A stretch of 17,984 bases of DNA from an uncultured Lachnospiraceae bacterium (GTDB lineage Bacteria > Bacillota > Clostridia > Lachnospirales > Lachnospiraceae), in contig CAMWKA010000004.1 in assembly GCA_947174725.1 (NCBI GenBank), positions 1 to 17,984 on the forward strand, given 5' to 3'. The notes under the pieces were generated by a model. That model was not told where the DNA came from. It ran no database searches and saw only the letters and a list, made by a program, of their open reading frames with translations. A program made the translations under genes and the position numbers. Positions 7,385 through 15,320 of this stretch are shown piece by piece (position 1 is the first letter of the stretch; the number at the start of each line of letters is the position of its first letter).

Positions 7385-9304
7385 TTATTTTAATGCTTTT
7401 AAAATCTCTCTTCCTACCTCTACTTGACCGCTTACAAGACTCTGAATCTGCCCATATTTTTCGGAATTTGTGATAATAACGGGTGTAACAATTTCATACC
7501 CTTCCTTTTGAATTGCCTCTTTGTCAAATTCCAGAAGAAGCTGCCCTTTTTTTATTTTGTCATGTGAAGAAATTTTTGGTTGAAAATATTTTCCCTGTAA
7601 ATTTACCGTATCAATTCCAACATGGATGAGTACTTCAACACCGTTTTCCCCCGATAGACCAAGCGCGTGACCTGTTTCAAATACAGTGTCGACAACGCCA
7701 TCAAACGGCGCATAGACCTTCCCTTCCTGCGGAACGATGGCGATGCCCTGACCCAAAACAGCTTCTGCAAAGGTTGGATCATTGACCGTATTTAAAGGAA
7801 CGGCTTCTCCCTTTATCGGAGCAAATATTACGCTATCCCCTGCCGCTTTTTCGGCTGTACTCTCATCCGGTGCAGATGTACGTTCACCTGCAGCATATTC
7901 TCCTACCGTCGATTTTGCCGTATTTTCCTCTTTCTCCTCCACAGGATCTTCTATGCCAAGGATCAGGGAAACAATAAAGGAAACCGCAAAGGCTATAGCA
8001 GCGCCAATACATGCAAAGATGATATTTCTGGGTCCCTCCGTTCCGATATATCCGGGCAGCGCAAGAAGCCCCGGCGAACCGGAAGTATATCTTCCAACAC
8101 CTGTAATACCGAGAAACAGTCCGGATACGCCACCCCCAATCATGGCTGCAATCAGGGGCTTTTTAAACCGTAAACTGATACCATACATAGCAGGTTCCGT
8201 AATACCACAGACCGCCGTAATACCAGCAGATGTTGCGAGCTGCCTTACCTCCGAATTTTTTGTACGAACCGCTACTGCAAGAGATGCGCCTCCCTGGGCA
8301 ATATTAGAACCTAACATCCCCGGTCCTACCACCGTATCAAAACCTGCCGTTGCAATATTATTAATCCCTATAGGGATCAAACCATAATGCATACCTGTCA
8401 TAACCATAAGCGGGGTAAAAGTACCAACGATCAATGGCACCAGCCAGCTTACATGAGTATTCAGGAAACTAATCGCCGTTGCAATGCCATCTCCGATGAT
8501 ATTGCCCAGAGGTCCCAGAACTATCAGGGTTACAGGAGCCGTGACAATCAATGTTAACAAGGGTTTTGTAAAAAACTTCACCGGTTTTGGGGAGACCTTG
8601 TCTGCCAGCGGTTCTACAAAAGACATAAACCAGACTCCCAGAATAATTGGTATAACCGATGACGAATAACTGGTCAGAGATACCGGAATTCCTATAAATT
8701 TAAGACCTGTTTCCGCTTCTTTTGCAGTATTTACCATACTGATAAACGTAGGATGTAGGATGACGCCTGCAATTGACATTGCCATATAAGCATTGCATTT
8801 AAATTTCTTTGCCGCGGAATTGGCAATCAGAAACGGCAGGAAATAAAATGCAGCATCCGCAATGAAATTCAAAAACTGATACGTCTCCGATGTGGTATCA
8901 ATTACTTTAAAAGCAACTAACAGCGCCATCACTGCCTTTAACATACCGGCGCCAGTAATGGCAGGGATGATCGGCGTAAATATGCCAGCAATAGTATCAA
9001 GAACCCTGACGACCGGACCCTTTTCATCTTTTACCTCATCTTTTCCACTGCCACCTTCAAAACTTCCCAGTTCCAAAATTTCTCTGTAAACGTTTGCCAC
9101 GTCACTGCCAATCACGACCTGATACTGCCCGCCTTTATTGACAACGCCCATTACGCCTTTCGTACCTTTTAGCCTGTCTGTCTGTGCTGCTGAATCATCT
9201 TTCAGATTAAACCGCAGCCTTGTAGCACAATGCGTTACAGACTGTACATTTTTCTCTCCGCCGACCAAGTCAACAATATTGGCGGCAAGTTTTTTATAAT
9301 CCAT
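7385..9304 (-). CDS. bglF: Beta-glucoside PTS transporter, EIIBCA
   Basis: A 639-residue membrane permease that imports beta-glucosides and phosphorylates them using phosphate from HPr. Domain order is IIB-IIC-IIA. IIB (1-90) carries the phospho-cysteine Cys26 in VTHCATRLRF. IIC (about 105-460) has many hydrophobic segments and the sugar-binding GITEPAMYG motif. A charged Glu/Lys/Ala linker leads to IIA (about 480-639), with His546 (GHALGL) and the phospho-acceptor His561 (VLIHVGIDTVNL). The order and length match BglF/BglP/AbgF. Start: ATG 9304 has AAGGAGG 6 bases upstream and gives the normal IIB N-terminus; upstream in-frame starts do not. It is the first gene of the operon with the GH1 gene. 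No BglG-type antiterminator gene lies next to it, and no typical RAT sequence is visible in its leader. Confidence 0.95.
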   Translation of the reverse strand: MDYKKLAANIVDLVGGEKNVQSVTHCATRLRFNLKDDSAAQTDRLKGTKGVMGVVNKGGQYQVVIGSDVANVYREILELGSFEGGSGKDEVKDEKGPVVRVLDTIAGIFTPIIPAITGAGMLKAVMALLVAFKVIDTTSETYQFLNFIADAAFYFLPFLIANSAAKKFKCNAYMAMSIAGVILHPTFISMVNTAKEAETGLKFIGIPVSLTSYSSSVIPIILGVWFMSFVEPLADKVSPKPVKFFTKPLLTLIVTAPVTLIVLGPLGNIIGDGIATAISFLNTHVSWLVPLIVGTFTPLMVMTGMHYGLIPIGINNIATAGFDTVVGPGMLGSNIAQGGASLAVAVRTKNSEVRQLATSAGITAVCGITEPAMYGISLRFKKPLIAAMIGGGVSGLFLGITGVGRYTSGSPGLLALPGYIGTEGPRNIIFACIGAAIAFAVSFIVSLILGIEDPVEEKEENTAKSTVGEYAAGERTSAPDESTAEKAAGDSVIFAPIKGEAVPLNTVNDPTFAEAVLGQGIAIVPQEGKVYAPFDGVVDTVFETGHALGLSGENGVEVLIHVGIDTVNLQGKYFQPKISSHDKIKKGQLLLEFDKEAIQKEGYEIVTPVIITNSEKYGQIQSLVSGQVEVGREILKALK

Positions 9305-9447
9305 AATCAGCCTCCTTATGATACATGCTATTTCATTAAAAAATCCGAATGTCAGAGTTAACAAATACCGTATCATTTCTTACATCCGTATTTTACATAT
9401 GGAAAACCACTTTTCTCTTTTTTATTAAAATGTCTATTTTTCCACAG

Positions 9448-9475
9448 AATATACATGCGTTTCTTGAAATTTCAA
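9448..9475 (-). promoter_or_regulatory. Probable promoter and operator of the beta-glucoside operon
   Basis: On the minus strand TTGAAA (9470-9475), a 16-base spacer and TATATT (9448-9453) form a sigma-A promoter with a leader of about 135 bases before bglF. The -35 lies inside the perfect 12-base palindrome TTGAAATTTCAA (9464-9475), and a further TTGAAAT half-site follows upstream (9481-9487). This suggests a repressor or activator site at the promoter. Confidence 0.5.
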
Positions 9476-9593
9476 TCATCGATTTCAAACATAGAAGATA
9501 AATAAACTGCAATTTTAAAGTGCATAAAAGAGCGTCAAAATTGACAGTAAAGGAGCGTATTTTGTTTGACCTTTTTTATAGGTGCGTTTACCA

Positions 9594-9622
9594 TTGCCAT
9601 CTTACAGGACAGGTATTATAAT
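9594..9622 (+). promoter_or_regulatory. Strong sigma-A promoter of the two-component operon leader
   Basis: TTGCCA (9594-9599), a 17-base spacer and a perfect TATAAT (9617-9622) place a transcription start near 9629, about 180 bases before the response regulator. Further upstream, 9534-9545 is the inverted repeat GTCAA-AA-TTGAC, possibly a regulator site. Between this and the bglF promoter (9476-9533) I see only AT-rich sequence. Confidence 0.65.
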
Positions 9623-9631
9623 AAATCCGTA

Positions 9632-9767
9632 GATTCCGGAAGGGCATTGAGCCGCCGTAGGCGGCATGGAGATTAGTGTGAGAAGAACTTCTAATCGCTC
9701 GCAGCAAAGGCTGCCTCGCGAAGAATTTCTAAGTCTCACACCGAAAAACGCAAAGTCGGCGTTTTTT
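9632..9767 (+). ncRNA. Structured leader or small RNA upstream of the response regulator
   Basis: Downstream of the promoter there are, in order: a GCCGCC-GTA-GGCGGC hairpin (9651-9665); a long rod whose base pairs GTGTGAGA (9676-9683) with TCTCACAC (9734-9741), continues through AGAA/TTCT, TTCT/AGAA and TCGC/GCGA, and is capped by GCAGC-AAAG-GCTGC (9701-9714); and a terminator (9744-9767). The CGGAATC segment at 9792-9798, next to the ribosome site, can pair either with ATTCC at 9781-9785 or with GATTCCG at 9632-9638, so two folds are possible. The RNA is either an attenuating leader or a separate terminated small RNA of about 140 nt. I do not recognise it as a known riboswitch class, and there is no convincing small protein in it. 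Confidence 0.5.
9744..9767 (+). terminator. Terminator inside the leader, before the response regulator
   Basis: AAAAACGC (9744-9751) pairs with GCGTTTTT (9759-9766) around a 7-base loop, ending in six T. It stands 45 bases before the response-regulator start and after the only strong promoter seen, so read-through must be allowed or controlled. Confidence 0.65.
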
Positions 9768-9811
9768 ATCAGGATTTGAGATTCCACAAAACGGAATCAT
9801 AAAGGAGTAAT

Positions 9812-10480
9812 ATGGAACAGATTATGATCGTTGAAGACGATAAAGAACTAAACCACGGATTGTGTATGGCGTTAAAAGCCGATCACCGGCAGATCGTATC
9901 CTGCCAGAATATTCATTCCGCTAAAGAACAGCTTCTGATGGGATATCCTGCGCTTGTACTGCTGGATGTTACCCTGCCCGATGGAAGCGGTCTCGATCTG
10001 CTTAGGCAGATCAAGAAGGAGCAGCCCCTCGTTCCGGTCATTCTATTGACTGCCAATGATACGGACATGGATATTGTAGAAGGACTTGAGCAGGGTGCAG
10101 ACGATTATATTACCAAACCATTTTCCTTATCCGTCCTCCGGGCAAGAGTCAATACCCAGCTGCGGAAACACAGTGTCCCCGCCGGAGAAAATATATTCCG
10201 TACGGATCGATTTCTCTTTGATTTTTCCCATATGCGCTTTACCGTAAATGGCACCAATGTGGAATTAAGTAAAACGGAACAAAAACTTCTTCACCTGCTG
10301 ATAGAGAATCGTGGTAATACATTAAACAGGAATTATCTGATAGACCACATCTGGTCAGACCCTTCTGTATATATTGACGAAAGCGCCCTCTCAGTTACGG
10401 TAAAACGGCTGCGGGATAAACTGGATGCCCATGATGATATCAAGACCGTCTATGGCATCGGCTACCGATGGATCGTATAA
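9812..10480 (+). CDS. OmpR/PhoB-family response regulator
   Basis: A 222-residue DNA-binding response regulator. The receiver domain (1-115) has the acidic pair Asp9/Asp10 (IVEDD), phospho-acceptor Asp52 (LLDVTLPDG), Thr80 and Lys102 (TKPF), all intact. The C-terminal winged helix (about 130-222) contains LSKTEQKLLHLLIENRG and the closing SALSVTVKRLRDKL with VYGIGYRW, typical of the OmpR class. AAAGGAG lies upstream of ATG 9812. It is followed 78 bases later by its histidine kinase and then, after a gap, by an ABC exporter. This order is usual for antimicrobial-peptide sensing systems in Firmicutes, where the regulator activates the transporter. The target site is not known; a shared sequence in both upstream regions is described under findings. 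Confidence 0.93.
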   Translation: MEQIMIVEDDKELNHGLCMALKADHRQIVSCQNIHSAKEQLLMGYPALVLLDVTLPDGSGLDLLRQIKKEQPLVPVILLTANDTDMDIVEGLEQGADDYITKPFSLSVLRARVNTQLRKHSVPAGENIFRTDRFLFDFSHMRFTVNGTNVELSKTEQKLLHLLIENRGNTLNRNYLIDHIWSDPSVYIDESALSVTVKRLRDKLDAHDDIKTVYGIGYRWIV

Positions 10481-10558
10481 GACACATGAATACCGGGTAA
10501 AGTGGAATAGCGGTATGACCGGAAGATGGAATGATTGAAAGGAGCAAAATTTATAGAC

Positions 10559-11458
10559 ATGAGCGATATCCTATGGCTGGCTGCCGCATTATCTCTGCCG
10601 ACTGCAATCATTATCGTATGCTGCAACTATTACCGCACAAAAAAAACTCTGGATACCTTAGAAAAGATGCTGGACTCCGTTATGGATGGATCATTTTCGG
10701 AAGAAATTTTTGACGAAAGACGCCTGTCCCGGCTGGAGACCAGATTCGCCCATTATCTGTCTGCATCTGCCGTTTCCGCAAAAAGGACAGCAACTGAAAA
10801 AGACAAAATCAAAACTTTAATTTCGGATATTTCCCATCAGACCAAAACGCCCATTGCCAACCTTCTTCTTTACAGCGAGCTCCTTGAGGAAGAAGAATTG
10901 CCGGACAACGCCAGAAGCAATGTAGAGGCTCTCCATAACCAGACGGAAAAGCTTCGCTTCCTGATTGATTCCTTAGTCAAGCTGTCCCGGCTGGAAAACG
11001 GCATTTTGTCCTTATCACCATCAAAAGATGCAGTACAACCCGTTCTTTTGACAATATGCAGACAGTATCTTCCTAAGGCGGAAGCAAAGGGGCTGACACT
11101 GCATATGTCAGATACGGACGCTTACGCTGTTTTAGATACCAAATGGACTGCCGAAGCAATCGGTAATATTGTGGATAACGCCGTCAAATATACAAAGCAG
11201 GGTGGGATCAACATTTCGGTTACGGAATATGAAATCTTTACTCGTATTGATATTACAGATACGGGGATCGGCATATCAGAAGAAGAACTCCCCAAAATCT
11301 TCACCCGTTTTTTCCGGTCGGAAAATGTAAAAAACTTTGAGGGTGTCGGCATCGGACTTTATCTTGCAAGGAAAATCATAAGTGAACAAAACGGCTACAT
11401 CAAAGTAACCTCCCATCCCGGAGAGGGAAGCTGCTTTTCGGTATTCCTTCCCAGATAA
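10559..11458 (+). CDS. Membrane histidine kinase without an extracellular sensor domain
   Basis: A sensor kinase of 299 residues. One hydrophobic segment lies at the N-terminus (about residues 4-23, ILWLAAALSLPTAIIIVCC). A linker leads to the dimerisation/phospho-acceptor domain with His93 in SDISHQTKTPIANLL, and then the ATPase domain with the N-box IVDNAVKYT, G1 DTGIGI and G2 GVGIGLYLA. There is no extracytoplasmic loop of useful size, so it probably detects its signal within the membrane or through a partner such as the ABC permease encoded downstream, as known for BceS-type kinases; this is inference. Start: ATG 10559 is preceded by AAAGGAG at a long spacing (14 bases). TTG 10535 is in frame but overlaps that Shine-Dalgarno. 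The kinase pairs with the regulator just upstream. Confidence 0.9.
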   Translation: MSDILWLAAALSLPTAIIIVCCNYYRTKKTLDTLEKMLDSVMDGSFSEEIFDERRLSRLETRFAHYLSASAVSAKRTATEKDKIKTLISDISHQTKTPIANLLLYSELLEEEELPDNARSNVEALHNQTEKLRFLIDSLVKLSRLENGILSLSPSKDAVQPVLLTICRQYLPKAEAKGLTLHMSDTDAYAVLDTKWTAEAIGNIVDNAVKYTKQGGINISVTEYEIFTRIDITDTGIGISEEELPKIFTRFFRSENVKNFEGVGIGLYLARKIISEQNGYIKVTSHPGEGSCFSVFLPR

Positions 11459-11520
11459 TATTTCTTTTAAAATTAGATATCTTTTTCGGAAAACGCTGAT
11501 CAAAGCGCTGTCTTAGATAA

Positions 11521-11581
11521 ATTGTCTAATCAATTTAAATTCTTACAAAATTGTCAGAATTAATTTCCCTTCTGTTAGAAT
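11521..11581 (+). promoter_or_regulatory. Candidate promoter and operator of the ABC exporter
   Basis: TTGTCA (11551-11556) may be a -35 box, with TAGAAT (11576-11581) as a -10 at a long 19-base spacing. TTACAA-AA-TTGTCA (11543-11556) is an almost perfect inverted repeat over the -35. ATTGTC recurs at 11521 and 11550, 29 bases apart. These are the expected kinds of site for an OmpR-family regulator. The intervening stretch 11459-11520 shows no clear terminator after the kinase gene. Confidence 0.4.
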
Positions 11582-11616
11582 GTAGAAAGAATCTTATGAG
11601 ATAATCAATGTGAGAA

Positions 11617-11828
11617 TAGGCAATTGCAAAACTCTATTTATGCAAACTCTCGTTGTGCAATACAGACATATCATCGCCGGGCACGCTTTCGCTGCGTGCA
11701 CTACGCAGCGGTACATAAGATGCCAAAATACGGCATCTAAGTACCGGCGAGCGCACAAGCGCCCTGCGTATGATATGGTCTATATTGCACAACTTATTGG
11801 GGGAAATCAGATATTTCGCAATTACCTA
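11617..11828. mobile_element. MITE-like palindromic element with direct-repeat flanks
   Basis: The 212-base element has terminal inverted repeats: left TAGGCAATTGCAAA (11617-11630), right end TTTCGCAATTACCTA (11814-11828), with one mismatch and one bulge. It is flanked by AATGTGAGA (11608-11616 region, starting at 11607) and AATGTGAAA (from 11829), an 8-of-9 direct repeat that looks like a target-site duplication. Inside, GTTGTGCAATA (11652-11662) pairs with TATTGCACAAC (11783-11793), and pairing continues through AGAC/GTCT, ATATCAT/ATGATAT, CGC/GCG, GGG/CCC and CGCTT/AAGCG. Two inner hairpins follow: CGCTGCGT with ACGCAGCG (11690-11710), and GTAC plus AGATGCC with GGCATCT plus GTAC (11711-11744). 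The RNA would fold as a long rod with a three-way junction. No transposase is present and I do not recognise the insertion-sequence family. Confidence 0.6.
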
Positions 11829-11859
11829 AATGTGAAATGAAAAAGGAGGATAACTAAAT

Positions 11860-12555
11860 ATGGAAATATTACAGGCAAAAGATCTGAAAAAAATCTACGG
11901 GTCCGGCGAAAATGCCGTTCACGCATTGGATGGCGTCAATTTTTCTGTTGATAAAGGAGAATTTGTCGCCGTTGTAGGAACATCGGGAAGCGGAAAATCC
12001 ACCCTGCTTCATATGCTGGGCGGTCTGGACCGTCCTACTGACGGAAAGGTAATCGTGGATGGAAAGGATATTTTTTCTTTAAAAGACGAAGCCCTGACCA
12101 TTTTCCGCCGCCGTAAAATCGGCTTTGTTTTTCAGGCATATAATCTGGTGCCCGTGTTAAACGTCTATGAAAATATTGTTCTTCCCGTCCAACTGGACGG
12201 CGGTGAAGTTGAAAAATCATTTATGGATCAGATTGTCCAGACACTGGGACTGGACGGACGGCTGGACGCTCTTCCTAACCAGCTTTCCGGCGGGCAGCAA
12301 CAGCGTGTGGCAATCGCCCGTGCATTGATCGCAGCGCCCGCCATTATCCTTGCTGATGAACCCACCGGCAATCTGGACAGTAAAACCAGTCAGGATGTTT
12401 TAAGCCTCTTGAAAGTTACCAGCCGGAAATTTACCCAGACGATTGTTATGATCACCCACAATGAGGAGATTGCACAAATGGCTGACCGTATCATCCGTAT
12501 CGAAGACGGACGCATTGTCAGCGGACATACTCCCGCCGGGAATTCACCGGCATAA
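11860..12555 (+). CDS. ABC transporter ATP-binding protein (MacB/LolD/BceA-like)
   Basis: A 231-residue ATPase that powers the FtsX-type permease encoded next. Motifs are complete: Walker [10 protein letters not shown] (about 40-48), Q-loop in FVFQAYNL, signature [14 protein letters not shown], Walker [14 protein letters not shown], and the H-loop in MITHNEE. The [10 protein letters not shown] form and size place it in the MacB/LolD/BceA group that exports or removes peptides and lipids, rather than in sugar import. GGAGG lies 10 bases before ATG 11860. The permease follows after 38 bases. The two-component genes are upstream in the same direction, separated by 400 bases that hold the candidate promoter and the MITE-like element. 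It is probably induced by that regulator. Confidence 0.93.
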   Translation: MEILQAKDLKKIYGSGENAVHALDGVNFSVDKGEFVAVVGTSGSGKSTLLHMLGGLDRPTDGKVIVDGKDIFSLKDEALTIFRRRKIGFVFQAYNLVPVLNVYENIVLPVQLDGGEVEKSFMDQIVQTLGLDGRLDALPNQLSGGQQQRVAIARALIAAPAIILADEPTGNLDSKTSQDVLSLLKVTSRKFTQTIVMITHNEEIAQMADRIIRIEDGRIVSGHTPAGNSPA

Positions 12556-12593
12556 CAAGTACGCTGCAAAAGACTTATCAAAGGAGGCCAATC

Positions 12594-15257
12594 ATGAAAG
12601 TAAAAAATCAACAATGCATCCGCCGTTTAAGCTATAGATCCCTGTGGGCGTCCCGGAAGCGGAACCTGATCGCCATCATTGCGATTGCCCTTACAACACT
12701 GCTATTTACGTCCCTGTTTACAATCGTCATGTCCATCAACTCCAGCTATCAGACCTATCAGTTCCGACAGCTGGGCGGCTATAACCATGGTACTTTTAAA
12801 TCTGTAAACGAGGAACAGCTAGCGGCCATTTCCGCCCATCCTAATGTAAAAGAAGCCGGCGTCCGCACGGTCATCGGATTCTTAAGGACGGATTCATTTG
12901 CAAAAATCCCGGCAGAAATCAGCTATATGGATGCCAATACTACCAAATGGTGCTACGCTCTGCCCACCACCGGACATATGCCGGAAAAAGACAATGAGAT
13001 CGCCATGGATACAACGGCGTTGAAACAATTAGGCATCACACCGGAACTGGGAGCCGAAATACAGCTCTCCTATACGCTGAACGACAAGGAGCAAGCCGGT
13101 CCGGAAATCACAGATACCTTTATTCTTTCAGGATATTGGGAGTATGATGATCTGATGCCGGTACATTATATCAATATTTCCGAGAGTTATTTGAAAGAAA
13201 TCATAGATACGGCTATGGCGGAGGGAATGGCACCGTTCCGCACAGACTTAAACGTGATGATGAAGTCCGCCATCAATATACAGGGACAGATGGAACAGGT
13301 AGATACGGATCTCGGCTATACATGGGACAGCTTTGTCGATGAAAACAGCGTCCGTATCGGCGTGAACTGGGGCTATACTTCTTCCCAGATCGATGAAACG
13401 CTGGATCCGGAGATGGTTCTGTCTATCGTTGCATTCATCATATTAGTAGTGTTTACCGGATATCTGATCATCTATAACATCTTTCAGATTTCCGTTACCG
13501 GGGATATCCGGTTTTATGGTCTTCTGAAAACCATTGGTGTAACACCTGCGCAGCTGCGGCGCATCATCCGGCAGCAGGCTTTACTTCTTTGCCTGATCGG
13601 GATTCCTATCGGACTCCTGCTTGGATATATCACAGGCGCAGTACTAACGCCGACAGTGCTCAAAAGCAGCACATCCCTCGGAGAAACATCTTCCACTATC
13701 AGCGTCTCTCCGCTTATTTTTGTGGGTTCAACACTGTTTTCCCTGCTTACGGTTCTGTTATCCTGCAAGAAACCCGGACGGATCGCAGCAAAAGTATCTC
13801 CTATCGAAGCGACAAAATATACGGAAAATACCCAGACAAGAAAAAAGCAGCGTCATACCCGTGGGGCAAAAGTATCCCATATGGCATTTGCCAATCTGGG
13901 ACGCAACCGGAGCAAAACCATTCTTGTCTTTGTATCGCTGGCTTTGTCTGTTATACTGCTGAATACCCTATATACATTCGTCGGTGGATTTGATATGGAA
14001 CTTTATCTCAGCAATCAAACCTGCGCCGACTTTATTGTCAGCAGTACCGATTACTTTCGTTTTAATCAATCTTCAGAATTTATTACGGAGGACGCCATAG
14101 AGCAGATAAAGTCAAATACCGAACAGTCCCTTGCCGGATGCGGTTATATCTTATCCGATTATAAGCACCCGTTATGCTGGGTATCAGAAGAAACCTATAG
14201 AGCTTTATATGCCAACTGGATAACCGAAGAGCAAATGGAGCAGTTATTATCACTATCCCTGGAAGTTAACGACGACAACAAAGTGTCTACCGACGTACAG
14301 CTTCTGGGGCTGGATCCTGCGCTGTTTGAGAAGCTGACTGTTCTGGAAGGAGATCTTACCTCCCTGTTTTCGGAAAACAACCACGCCATTGCTTTGTCTG
14401 TTTATACGGACGATTACGGCAACGTAATGCATCGGGAAATGTATCCGAAAATAGGAGATACCCTCAAGCTGACTTATGTTTCTGAGGGCTACTATATTGA
14501 CAGCCGCACCGGTGAATATTGTACGGAAAATACCCCTGAAGAATATATGGAATATCACATCAGCAAAAGCATTGATATAGACTATACCGTATGTGCGCTG
14601 GTAAGCGTACCACATTCCATGAGTCATAGATATGCTACCATCGGCGCCCTTGGCGCCATACTTCCGGCAGAGACAATCACACGGGACAGTGGCATGTCTG
14701 TAGTCCCCCTCTACTATCTGTTCGATACCCCGACAGAAGCGGCGGAACAAAACGCAGAAGCTTATCTGGCGGAACTGACTGCCAATGATCTCCCGGAACT
14801 GATGTATAACAGCAAGGAAACGCTGCGCGCGGATTTTAAGCAATTTCAGAACCTGTTTATACTGCTGGGCGGACTGCTTTGCACCATCATCGGGTTAGTA
14901 GGCATCCTGAATTTCTTTAATGCAATCATGACCGGTATCCTTTCCCGCCGCAGGGAATTTGCGGTATTACAGGCAGTAGGCATGACCAACAGCCAGTTAA
15001 AATCCATGCTGATCTATGAAGGGCTTCTTTATTCCCTTGGCTCCATATTGATCGCGCTGATCCTATCTGCTGTCATGAATCCGTTCATCAGTAAAATGCT
15101 GGCAAATATGTTCTGGTTCTTCCGCCCCCATTTTACCATCCTTCCCGTTGTGATCGTGATTCCTGTCTTTATGCTGTTTGGATGGCTGATCCCTACCGTC
15201 CTGTATGGACAGACCGCAAAACACAGCGTAGTAGAACGGTTAAGGGAAACAGAATAA
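12594..15257 (+). CDS. Large FtsX-domain ABC transporter permease
   Basis: An 887-residue membrane protein with two FtsX halves. Hydrophobic segments lie near residues 24-47, 274-297, 329-351, 373-392, 442-465, 755-780, 810-830 and 849-870, giving about eight spans. Two large extracytoplasmic domains (about 48-273 and 466-754) lie after the first and fifth spans. The cytoplasmic loops RFYGLLKTIGVTPAQLRRII and REFAVLQAVGMTNSQLKSML are the paired FtsX signatures. The first extracytoplasmic domain resembles the MacB periplasmic core region (MDTTALKQLGI, FILSGYW). AAGGAGG lies 6 bases before ATG 12594. Together with the ATPase it probably forms a mechanotransmission-type pump for antimicrobial peptides or envelope lipids, and may pass a signal to the sensorless kinase upstream. 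The substrate is unknown. Confidence 0.9.
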   Translation: MKVKNQQCIRRLSYRSLWASRKRNLIAIIAIALTTLLFTSLFTIVMSINSSYQTYQFRQLGGYNHGTFKSVNEEQLAAISAHPNVKEAGVRTVIGFLRTDSFAKIPAEISYMDANTTKWCYALPTTGHMPEKDNEIAMDTTALKQLGITPELGAEIQLSYTLNDKEQAGPEITDTFILSGYWEYDDLMPVHYINISESYLKEIIDTAMAEGMAPFRTDLNVMMKSAINIQGQMEQVDTDLGYTWDSFVDENSVRIGVNWGYTSSQIDETLDPEMVLSIVAFIILVVFTGYLIIYNIFQISVTGDIRFYGLLKTIGVTPAQLRRIIRQQALLLCLIGIPIGLLLGYITGAVLTPTVLKSSTSLGETSSTISVSPLIFVGSTLFSLLTVLLSCKKPGRIAAKVSPIEATKYTENTQTRKKQRHTRGAKVSHMAFANLGRNRSKTILVFVSLALSVILLNTLYTFVGGFDMELYLSNQTCADFIVSSTDYFRFNQSSEFITEDAIEQIKSNTEQSLAGCGYILSDYKHPLCWVSEETYRALYANWITEEQMEQLLSLSLEVNDDNKVSTDVQLLGLDPALFEKLTVLEGDLTSLFSENNHAIALSVYTDDYGNVMHREMYPKIGDTLKLTYVSEGYYIDSRTGEYCTENTPEEYMEYHISKSIDIDYTVCALVSVPHSMSHRYATIGALGAILPAETITRDSGMSVVPLYYLFDTPTEAAEQNAEAYLAELTANDLPELMYNSKETLRADFKQFQNLFILLGGLLCTIIGLVGILNFFNAIMTGILSRRREFAVLQAVGMTNSQLKSMLIYEGLLYSLGSILIALILSAVMNPFISKMLANMFWFFRPHFTILPVVIVIPVFMLFGWLIPTVLYGQTAKHSVVERLRETE

Positions 15258-15291
15258 CGCAATATATCGCTTACAAAAGTTTTTACGGAAA

Positions 15292-15320
15292 AGGAAGCAC
15301 TGACATCATCAGTGCTTCCT
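15292..15320. terminator. Shared terminator between convergent genes
   Basis: A 12-bp stem AGGAAGCACTGA (15292-15303) with TCAGTGCTTCCT (15309-15320) closes a 5-base loop between the permease (plus) and the hydrogenase-like gene (minus). The T-rich tail is better on the minus strand. The minus-strand stop codon (15319-15321) lies within the stem. Confidence 0.8.

Noticed and set aside
11610..11840. 76-codon open frame in the exporter leader
   Set aside because: It lies almost wholly inside the palindromic element, has no Shine-Dalgarno, and its residues simply reflect the inverted repeats.
14253..14843. Long minus-strand frame opposite the FtsX permease
   Set aside because: Antisense shadow of a clear coding gene, with no start signals or recognisable domain. 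The same applies to the other long antisense frames within the PTS, hydrogenase-like and regulator genes.
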